Virus record (IMG/VR): IMGVR_UViG_3300031227_000506
Coordinates: 1 to 21,498 of that record
Direction: 5' to 3' (one strand)
Source of the DNA: a virus
Length of the DNA: 21,498 bases
Shown here: in pieces, positions 14,978 through 20,411 of the stretch
Layout: every line of letters starts with the position of its first letter
Position numbering within the stretch: the first letter of the stretch is position 1
Notes under the pieces: model-generated
Seen by the model: only the letters and a program-made list of their open reading frames with translations
What the model was told of the DNA's origin: nothing
Database searches by the model: none
Translations under genes and position numbers: made by a program

Positions 14978-15257
14978 CGCTCACCTCCTTGTTGAGTAGT
15001 TGCTCTAAAACTCCAGCGGCAGGATAGTCGCTGGCATTCTCTAAGCTCTCTATTGCATTAGTTATAGCAGCCTCCAGCTCAGCTATGCGATCATCTTTAC
15101 TAGCAACCTCAGCCTGTAGCTGCTCTGTTTCTTTACCAATAGCATTCTCAAGTGCATGAGATATAGCTAGTGATACTTGTTTCATATGGTAGTGTTCACC
15201 CTTAAATCTGGCTAAAATAATACGTTCAACTTCTTTTCTCAATTCAAGACTTATCAT
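14970..15257 (-). CDS. Coiled-coil protein of unknown function
   Basis: 95 residues from ATG 15257. The frame is open to 15290, but 15257 forms a TGATG overlap with the preceding stop and has AGGAGGAG just upstream. Residues 1-35 (MISLELRKEVERIILARFKG and on) and 40-75 are helical; 'ETEQLQAEVASKDDRIAELEAAI' is a classic coiled coil. The C-terminal 20 residues may form a separate helix ('AAGVLEQLLNKE'). Probably oligomeric; no function recognised. Confidence 0.7.
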   Translation of the reverse strand: MISLELRKEVERIILARFKGEHYHMKQVSLAISHALENAIGKETEQLQAEVASKDDRIAELEAAITNAIESLENASDYPAAGVLEQLLNKEVSDD

Positions 15258-15586
15258 CACCCTGCTCCTCCTGCTTTGCATATTGTACATGGTTCGCTGA
15301 TGTGATACACTGTACCGTCAGTATTATCCTCAATAATCCAGCTATCGCCTGTCGCTGTCGGAACTCGTAACACAGTGCCTTTGCTTATCAGGGTGTACCT
15401 TATACAGTTAAAATCCACATGGACAGTGTCGCCCTCTATTATTCTGTTATCATTCATCGGTTTCTCAGCCTTCTTCACCTCAGCCTGTAGCTGCATCACC
15501 GCATCATACAATACACGCTTACATCCAGTATTCTGCACTTCGCCCAACTGGTCAAACATACCGTCAATATCTTGTTTAGTTATCAT
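15257..15586 (-). CDS. Unknown protein with SH3-like C-terminal half
   Basis: 109 residues from ATG 15586 (GAGG nine bases upstream); an earlier in-frame codon at 15601 lacks support. The N-terminal 40 residues are helical ('DIDGMFDQLGEV...VLYDAVMQLQAEVKKAEK'). The remainder, 'IIEGDTVHVDF...LISKGTVLRV...GDSWIIEDNTDGTVYHISE', has the strand-turn-strand pattern of a small SH3/KOW-like barrel. The helical part shares 'LQAEVKKAEKP' wording with neighbouring gene products (LQAEVASK; VKLAEKP), hinting at a shared ancestry of these small genes. No function assigned. Confidence 0.65.
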   Translation of the reverse strand: MITKQDIDGMFDQLGEVQNTGCKRVLYDAVMQLQAEVKKAEKPMNDNRIIEGDTVHVDFNCIRYTLISKGTVLRVPTATGDSWIIEDNTDGTVYHISEPCTICKAGGAG

Positions 15587-16157
15587 TATCCTCAGCCTCA
15601 TTTATACTGTTCCACTTATCACACCACATTTGCCCTGTGCCTGCTGGTACTGTTGCTTCCCCCACACAACCACATCGTAATATATCAAACACCTTATCGC
15701 CCGATGCCACAACCCACTTCGGTTTCTCAGCCAGCTTCACCTCACGCTCGTGTGCTGCGTTCATACGTTCACAATACCCCAATGCGGTTTCATATGTCGG
15801 GAAACACGATTGCTTTATCATTTCAAGCTCTGTGTCTATAGCATCATAGTTGGGTGATTCACCATAATGGTAACGCTTGGCAGGCACATACCGCTTAACC
15901 GGATTGTCCTTGCGCCAGGCTGCGTTCTTCTCATTACAATACTCAACAGCTAAACTATGGTTTCTGCCTTTGTATGTTGCGACAACCTGACTGCTTCTGT
16001 TGTCAACTACTAGACATCCATACTCAATATCAGAGTCGTTGTATATAGCATATGGCTCACGTTCGGCATCCCAAGCGTCCGCTATCTTCTCCAATACAGG
16101 CAGCCAGTACATGTTGCCATCTACCAGTCCTTTCAGCTTTTCTAGTGTATCATTCAT
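15576..16157 (-). CDS. Unknown protein with duplicated Cys-Asn motif
   Basis: 193 residues, AGGAGG seven bases before the ATG, ATGA overlap with the preceding gene. Two similar segments are visible: 'SLAVEYCNEKNAAWRK' (about 68-83) and 'ETALGYCERMNAAHER' (about 122-137). They share A-x2-YC-x3-NAA, a short helix motif seen in many small phage proteins. Between them lies a basic, aromatic stretch (KRYVPAKRYHYGES). The C-terminus has 'RCGCVG' and 'QMWCDKW', perhaps a metal site. It looks like a repeat-built adaptor, not an enzyme. No family recognised. Confidence 0.65.
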   Translation of the reverse strand: MNDTLEKLKGLVDGNMYWLPVLEKIADAWDAEREPYAIYNDSDIEYGCLVVDNRSSQVVATYKGRNHSLAVEYCNEKNAAWRKDNPVKRYVPAKRYHYGESPNYDAIDTELEMIKQSCFPTYETALGYCERMNAAHEREVKLAEKPKWVVASGDKVFDILRCGCVGEATVPAGTGQMWCDKWNSINEAEDNDN

Positions 16158-16351
16158 CTTTCGTCCTCCTGTTTCTTGTTAATTCGTTCGCTATCCTTTA
16201 CCATTTTTGGTAGTAAATAACGCACTTCATCCTCAATGTCTGACAGGGAAATATCAGCATCGGTATCAGTATGAGTCTCAACAATGTCCATGATCTCGGA
16301 TAAATAATGAGATATGACGTGTGCTGGTGACTTATATTGTGGTTTACCCAT
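16154..16351 (-). CDS. Small helical protein of unknown function
   Basis: 65 residues from ATG 16351 (MGKPQYKSPAHVISHYLSE), with AAGGAG ten bases upstream; longer reading to 16387 would run through the end of the preceding gene and has no ribosome site. The sequence is mostly helical and acidic in the middle (ETHTDTDADISLSDIEDEV) with a basic end. It overlaps both neighbours by a few bases. Nothing ties it to a known family. Confidence 0.65.
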   Translation of the reverse strand: MGKPQYKSPAHVISHYLSEIMDIVETHTDTDADISLSDIEDEVRYLLPKMVKDSERINKKQEDER

Positions 16352-16517
16352 TGCCGTACATCTCCTTAAGTCTATCAATCTCCTCATTTAAGTGTTTACA
16401 CATAGCGCCGAACTCTTTTGTCAACTCCATTACATGATCTGATACAAGGTTGTGTTCGTGCGCCAATACGCCTACATACTCCACCAACTGTTCATGTGTA
16501 TATTTTTCTATATCCAT
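16344..16517 (-). CDS. Small helical protein of unknown function
   Basis: 57 residues. GGAGG lies eight bases before ATG 16517 and the stop overlaps the next start, both signs of a real gene. The product (MDIEKYTHEQLVEYVGVLAH, then EHNLVSDHVMELTKEFGAMC and a helix KHLNEEIDRLKEMYG) is predicted to be all-helical, with several His. It is too short for the usual length cut-offs. Function unknown. Confidence 0.7.
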   Translation of the reverse strand: MDIEKYTHEQLVEYVGVLAHEHNLVSDHVMELTKEFGAMCKHLNEEIDRLKEMYGNG

Positions 16518-16520
16518 CTT

Positions 16521-16676
16521 CTAATCCTCCAAATATATTGTTTCTGCATCTGTTATCATAACCTCATCCCTATACGGATAATCAGCATCTGGCAACTGAT
16601 CCTGGTACTGCTGCCAGTACCCACCCGATACCGCCATCTGCCATAGTAATAGGTATGAGATGATTGTTAGTGTCAT
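16521..16676 (-). CDS. Small protein with hydrophobic N-terminus
   Basis: 51 residues; the start forms TAATG with the preceding stop and AAAGG lies eight bases upstream. The first 16 residues (MTLTIISYLLLWQMAV) are hydrophobic, followed by an aromatic/Gln segment 'GGYWQQYQDQLPDADYPYRDE' and an acidic end. The N-terminus may be a membrane anchor or weak signal sequence. Function unknown. Confidence 0.65.
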   Translation of the reverse strand: MTLTIISYLLLWQMAVSGGYWQQYQDQLPDADYPYRDEVMITDAETIYLED

Positions 16677-16876
16677 TAATTTGGCCTTTCTACACCGTCA
16701 AGTAATTCATCCAGCGTAGCGTTAATTTTTATCAACTCAGAAATGTCATAACCCTTGTCGCCTATAAACACACCACCGTGTTCGCTTATTGTAACAATAT
16801 GGCTATCAGTACTCAGTGCTTGACGTTCAAGTTCACTGGCTTTGTTAATAGCCTCTCTACGCTCTAAAATATTCAT
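16676..16876 (-). CDS. Small protein of unknown function
   Basis: 66 residues, ribosome site AGAGG nine bases upstream, embedded in the AAAGAAAGAGGC version of the purine-rich box seen before other early genes. The product begins with a basic helix (NILERREAINKASELERQAL), has two strands around 'HIVTISEHGGVFIGDKGYDI' and ends in a helix 'SELIKINATLDELLDG'. This alpha-beta-beta-alpha layout could be a small DNA- or protein-binding fold. No family recognised. Confidence 0.65.
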   Translation of the reverse strand: MNILERREAINKASELERQALSTDSHIVTISEHGGVFIGDKGYDISELIKINATLDELLDGVERPN

Positions 16877-16926
16877 AATCCAATGCCTCTTTCTTTCTTG
16901 ATTTTCACTTACTATACACGAAGTGT

Positions 16927-17457
16927 TTATTTATCAGGTATCAATATCTCCCGAATAACTATCTGCGTCCGGGGTTGGTCACTGTACTTTTTCATTACCC
17001 GTTTTAATACAACCTGCTTGTCGTCAGTATAATAGATACCCTCAAGCGCATCCATCAACAACTTTTCGAGGTTATCCAGGTCTGGTCTGGTTGTCTTAAA
17101 TTCCAGCCCGTTACATATAAGAAACGTCTTTACTTTCTTGCTGATGTTTCCAGTCCACGGGAACCAGAATATCACGTCAATGCATACAGGGCCACTAATG
17201 CAAACGCTGCCCGGCTGCCCCTGCTCGTTAGCCTGAGCCAGTGCCAGAACTTTAATAGAGTTACTACGCTTAACAACCTTTGGCTGCGGGTAATAGCCAT
17301 TCTTGCCACCCCTGACGCTCTGTTTCGGCATAGCCTGACCCAAATATTCAAAGGTGAACACCCTGCCCTGCTGTATGTCAGCCGTCAAAAATGCGTCCTC
17401 AATGTCAGTCATTATCTGATTCGGGCCTGGTGGGGTCATGTCATTCTTTGCCATCAT
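16927..17457 (-). CDS. rusA: RusA-type Holliday junction resolvase
   Basis: 176 residues from ATG 17457, with AAGGCGG upstream and a 17-base overlap with the preceding gene. The N-terminal ~30 residues precede the normal RusA start ('FTFEYLGQAMPKQSVR', about 34-49), so the true N-terminus could be later. The diagnostic block is 'RPDLDNLEKLLMDALEG-YYTDDKQV' (about 124-149). D126 and D128 match the first two catalytic Asp of RusA, K132 the essential Lys, and D145/D146 the third acidic site. The family is a homodimeric Mg-dependent enzyme that cuts four-way DNA junctions; phages use it to debranch replicating DNA before packaging. All catalytic residues are present. Confidence 0.88.
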   Translation of the reverse strand: MMAKNDMTPPGPNQIMTDIEDAFLTADIQQGRVFTFEYLGQAMPKQSVRGGKNGYYPQPKVVKRSNSIKVLALAQANEQGQPGSVCISGPVCIDVIFWFPWTGNISKKVKTFLICNGLEFKTTRPDLDNLEKLLMDALEGIYYTDDKQVVLKRVMKKYSDQPRTQIVIREILIPDK

Positions 17458-17836
17458 GCACCGCCTTTTTTTTATCGTGTATGTTGCCCGTTTTTAAAAA
17501 CGTGTATGCAGTGTGACTGTTCAAATGGTCAACCCCTTGCTGGTCATCGTCGTCAGTGACCATGTAAAAGCCGCCGTCATAGAATATAATCAGCACGGGT
17601 TTGTGGTTGTATATGCCTTTGTCGCTTTCGTATAATTTTGCACCAACCCTGTCAACTAACCCAGAAAACTGCACAACGGTTTCTGGTCTGACGTGATACG
17701 CAAAAGGTGCGCCAGAACTGTTTGAAATATAACTGCCTGCTGAAACGTGATTGTATGCTTTTGGTACGATTGCAAGGTTGCCAGACCGCCAATAGCCTTG
17801 TAAATCCATTCCTTTGAACTCAATTATCCTGTCCAT
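17441..17836 (-). CDS. YopX-like protein (first of two)
   Basis: 131 residues, start ATG 17836 with AAGG six bases upstream. The pattern is that of YopX domain proteins of phages: 'IIEFKGMDLQGYWRSGNLAIV' at the start, then 'VRPETVVQFSGLVDRVGAKLYESDKG' (about 49-74), matching the usual 'V-PETVGQ-TGL-D-NG--IYEGD', and a strand 'VLIIFYDGGFYMV'. YopX proteins have a beta-barrel fold and unknown function. A His/Lys-rich C-terminal tail follows. It overlaps the resolvase gene. A second, better-preserved copy is at 19309-19683. Confidence 0.7.
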   Translation of the reverse strand: MDRIIEFKGMDLQGYWRSGNLAIVPKAYNHVSAGSYISNSSGAPFAYHVRPETVVQFSGLVDRVGAKLYESDKGIYNHKPVLIIFYDGGFYMVTDDDDQQGVDHLNSHTAYTFLKTGNIHDKKKAVHDGKE

Positions 17837-17841
17837 AAGTC

Positions 17842-17853
17842 GCCTTTTCTTTT
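17842..17853 (-). repeat. Purine-rich leader box AAAAGAAAAGGC (also at 19270 and 19689)
   Basis: The 12-mer AAAAGAAAAGGC on the minus strand occurs just before the starts at 17836, 19263 and 19683 (boxes at 17842-17853, 19270-19281 and 19689-19700). Close variants precede 17457 (AAAAAAAAGGC) and 16876 (AAAGAAAGAGGC). It contains the ribosome-binding AAGG, but the conserved A-rich half goes beyond what ribosome binding needs, so a shared translational enhancer or regulator site of the early genes is possible. Confidence 0.55.
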
Positions 17854-17872
17854 ATTGATACGTGGAAAATGC

Positions 17873-17928
17873 GCCGGAAAAGTGCAGGATAGAAAGGGCA
17901 TTCAAACACCCGCACTGTGGTTCCCGGC
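17873..17928 (-). ncRNA. Long hairpin in the 101-base gap after the ATPase gene
   Basis: Bases 17873-17880 pair with 17921-17928 and 17881-17888 pair with 17909-17916, giving 16 stacked positions with one four-base bulge (17917-17920) and a 20-base loop. The two non-Watson-Crick positions are A-C on the plus strand, which become G-U only in minus-strand RNA, indicating that the folded molecule is the operon transcript. It lies between the ATPase stop and the next gene. No long T-run follows (only ATTTTCC), so an mRNA-processing site, RNA stabiliser or weak terminator is likely. Confidence 0.6.
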
Positions 17929-17937
17929 TTTTACTCG

Positions 17938-19263
17938 CTACTGCTGCGTATCTGTTGGTGTATCAACTGGTTCTGAAACCGCTCCGGTTTGAATACTCCC
18001 GTCAACAATATGTATTGATTCGGGTTCGTAACCGCCTACTTTTTCAGTTAACAGTTGGTATTTGTTCTCTGCTGCAATGCTTTCTATCATTGCAATGCCA
18101 TCTTCGTCAAGCAAACTCGCATCACGAACGCAGATTACTTTCAGTTCAGGATTGAGCGCCATTGCCATAGCGCATGACACGCGCAACTTCTCACCAGCAC
18201 TTAACATGCTGTACATTGTGCCGTTGTAGATGACCTTTTGATCTTCAATCGTCAACCCGTCAATCGGCATATTCGCCTCAGCAATAGCCTTTGCTTTCTG
18301 TGCTGCAATCTCTTTCAGTTGGTCAGTGAGCTTTTTACTCTGACTTTCCAGAACAGATACATCATCAGAATAAGTTGCAATATTCTCAGACCGTGCTTCG
18401 TTGGTTGCCTGATTCTTCAACACCTCAGACACCCCTGTAAGCTGTTCTTTCAGCTTGACAATAGTATCTACGCTCTCAATTGCGGCTTTGTCAGTGTTCT
18501 TTACACTAAGCTCAGCAACAATTAAATCATCGTAACGGTCAGTTAGATATACTTTCATACGTTCAAGCTCTGCCTCAGCCTGAGCAATTTTTTCTTTCTG
18601 AACGTCTATTACATCATTGAATACTTTAACATCTTTTTGGCAAGAAAGGTTTTCGTCAGCAACTTCTTCAGCTTTTTCAATCTGGTCAGTAATAGCATTA
18701 ATATCCGGCGTTTCAGCAGGTACATCAGGAATCAACTGCGGTGCATCTTTCAGCCGAACCTTTGCCGTTGTAAGCTCTTTATTGACGCTTGTACGCTCGG
18801 TATATACAGCAGCATATTTCGCGTCAACGTCAGCAGTGTCAAGCCCTGACAGGCTTTTGAGGAACAGCAGTCTATCAGCATCTTTCATGTTGGTAAACTC
18901 TGCCGGATCGAACGATATGAGGTTAATGAATTTATTGAGGAACGTTTGGTTCCCGCCAACAGGTGACATTCCCTCAGCATTAACCACCTCAACCCGGTCA
19001 GTTTTTCCGCCTTGTGTCCATATCCGTTTCACAACATACTCTGTCATTTTTTCGCCGATATGTGCTTTGACTTCTGCCCGTTCCGCTCCGTGCTTGACTG
19101 GATCATCGAGTTTTTTTCCCGTGACTGCAGTATAAAACGCATCAAGAATAGCCGATTTACCAGCCCCGTTCTTACCCGTAAACGTGACATTCTCACCTCC
19201 GGGAATTACAGTGATCTCGGTAATGTTCTTAAAATTTGTGATCTCGATCTTCAATAGGTTCAT
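17938..19263 (-). CDS. SbcC/RecF-like AAA ATPase
   Basis: 441 residues from ATG 19263. An ATG at 19269 is only one base from AAGG, so 19263 (seven bases) is preferred. The start 'LLKIEITNFKNITE' and Walker A 'GKNGAGKS' (30-37) are typical of SMC/RecF/SbcC ATPases that bind DNA ends. Coiled coil fills about 145-335, split near 205 by a single Cys (ENLSCQKD) instead of the CxxC zinc hook of Rad50/SbcC. The signature motif is 'MLSAGEKLRVS' (about 355-365); the Walker B region reads 'VICVRDASLLDEDG', with Arg-Asp where Asp-Glu is usual. This variant is known to me from phage members. No SbcD-type nuclease is in the window. It likely acts in phage recombination or replication. Confidence 0.8.
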   Translation of the reverse strand: MNLLKIEITNFKNITEITVIPGGENVTFTGKNGAGKSAILDAFYTAVTGKKLDDPVKHGAERAEVKAHIGEKMTEYVVKRIWTQGGKTDRVEVVNAEGMSPVGGNQTFLNKFINLISFDPAEFTNMKDADRLLFLKSLSGLDTADVDAKYAAVYTERTSVNKELTTAKVRLKDAPQLIPDVPAETPDINAITDQIEKAEEVADENLSCQKDVKVFNDVIDVQKEKIAQAEAELERMKVYLTDRYDDLIVAELSVKNTDKAAIESVDTIVKLKEQLTGVSEVLKNQATNEARSENIATYSDDVSVLESQSKKLTDQLKEIAAQKAKAIAEANMPIDGLTIEDQKVIYNGTMYSMLSAGEKLRVSCAMAMALNPELKVICVRDASLLDEDGIAMIESIAAENKYQLLTEKVGGYEPESIHIVDGSIQTGAVSEPVDTPTDTQQ

Positions 19264-19308
19264 TTCCATGCCTTTTCTTTTTCTTTGTGTTTAATAATTT
19301 ACAGTAAT

Positions 19309-19683
19309 TTAGCCGATAACCCTGCAAGAACCAACTACATTATAGAGCGGTTCAAGAATATTATCATCATCGTTCTCAATATCAAACTCTGAGCGGTCTT
19401 TATCCCAAAACACAGTAGCCAAGCCATCATCTATTCCCTGAGCGTTAAACCATTCAATAGTGCTGCCCTCATAAATATCAACACTATCAACATCTTTCTT
19501 TCCGGTAAACTGTCCGATAGTCTCACCATAAATTAAAAAACCATCAATGAAATGCAGCTCATTAGTTACAGCCAGCCCAGCAGCTCGTAATATGTTTGGA
19601 ATAGTATTACTGTCTTTCTTGTAATAGCCATACCGCCATTCGTTTGTTTTAATATCCTTGCCTCTAAACTTAATCTCTCTCAT
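19309..19683 (-). CDS. YopX-like protein (second copy)
   Basis: 124 residues. The N-terminus 'MREIKFRGKDIKTNEWRYGYY' is the classic YopX start. 'YGETIGQFTGKKDVDSVDIYEGSTIEW' (about 52-78) is the conserved core, followed by a strand pair ending 'LYNVVGSCRVIG', also typical. The protein is common in phages and prophages of many phyla; its function is not known. A promoter lies about 45 bases upstream, so this is the first gene of the operon with the ATPase gene. Its copy at 17441-17836 is diverged. Confidence 0.85.
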   Translation of the reverse strand: MREIKFRGKDIKTNEWRYGYYKKDSNTIPNILRAAGLAVTNELHFIDGFLIYGETIGQFTGKKDVDSVDIYEGSTIEWFNAQGIDDGLATVFWDKDRSEFDIENDDDNILEPLYNVVGSCRVIG

Positions 19684-19735
19684 ATCATGCCTTTTCTTTT
19701 GTTCTGCACAGCGTCAATGCCGTGCTGTTGTTGTT

Positions 19736-19764
19736 ATATTACATCAAGGTTATTATGATGTCAA
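19736..19764 (-). promoter_or_regulatory. Sigma70-like early promoter
   Basis: On the minus strand TTGACA (19764-19759), a 17-base spacer, then TAATAT (19741-19736). It lies in the 95-base gap between the replication partner gene and the YopX-like gene, so it would drive YopX, the ATPase and the genes beyond. Expected start is near 19729, leaving a leader of about 45 bases that ends in the AAAAGAAAAGGC box. Confidence 0.65.
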
Positions 19765-19778
19765 TACTATTAAATCGC

Positions 19779-20411
19779 TTAAAACGGTACATCAAGTACC
19801 TGTTCATCAGTATCACTTTTAACCGTAACAGCTATCTCTCGTATTTTCCCATACTCACCAAACCTCGGATTTCGTTTAATTCTGATCATATCAATTCCAG
19901 TGACTTTCTTTATTACACGGTTACCCTCAGTGACTTCTTCCATCCGGGCAACGATTGTATGTTTATTCTTTGCATCAATCAACCTGCCGCCTGAGATTTT
20001 GAGTTTATTATCACTTATCAGCTTACCCATCACATCAAACAGGTCTGCATGACTGGCTTTATATTTATCTGCTGCCTTGCAATTACAGCGGAAACTCTGG
20101 CTACCACCGCGCCCCTCAAAAACACAGCGAATACTTAATATTCCAGACCCATCACAACGCACACAATTAACGCGCTCAATCCCCATATTATACTTTGGCA
20201 TTGCTCCATAAAGCCGCCCGAAGTCCACTATTTTCGGCATATGTATGAGCTGATGTTTCGCATTTCTGCATAATTTAGCCCACATATGAGATGGTAAATG
20301 CTTGTACACATCGAAATAATCATCAAGTATACACTGTTCATCCATCATTTTCGGTCTACTGAAATACACACACAACGTTTCAAACTCTATTGCAAACTCT
20401 CTAAACAGCAT
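19779..20411 (-). CDS. Zinc-finger replication partner (possible helicase loader)
   Basis: 210 residues, GGAG seven bases before ATG 20411, start inside the initiator gene (11-base overlap), so the two are coupled. Residues about 30-70 ('DDYFDVYKHLPSHMWAKLCRNAKHQLIHMPKIVDFGRLYG') resemble the N-terminal helical module of phage replication proteins downstream of the initiator, such as helicase loaders. A Cys cluster (C83, C86, C109, C111) within 'CVRCDGSG...FRCNC' is a DnaJ-like zinc ribbon. The C-terminal half is beta-rich and basic. Lambda has O then P in the same order; a loader role is inferred from this. It could instead be a structural zinc protein of the replisome. Confidence 0.55.
   Translation of the reverse strand: MLFREFAIEFETLCVYFSRPKMMDEQCILDDYFDVYKHLPSHMWAKLCRNAKHQLIHMPKIVDFGRLYGAMPKYNMGIERVNCVRCDGSGILSIRCVFEGRGGSQSFRCNCKAADKYKASHADLFDVMGKLISDNKLKISGGRLIDAKNKHTIVARMEEVTEGNRVIKKVTGIDMIRIKRNPRFGEYGKIREIAVTVKSDTDEQVLDVPF

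Noticed and set aside
15258-15290. Longer N-terminus for the coiled-coil protein (start at 15290)
   Set aside because: ATG 15257 has the TGATG overlap and an AGGAGGAG ribosome site; the extension lies inside the previous gene without a site of its own.
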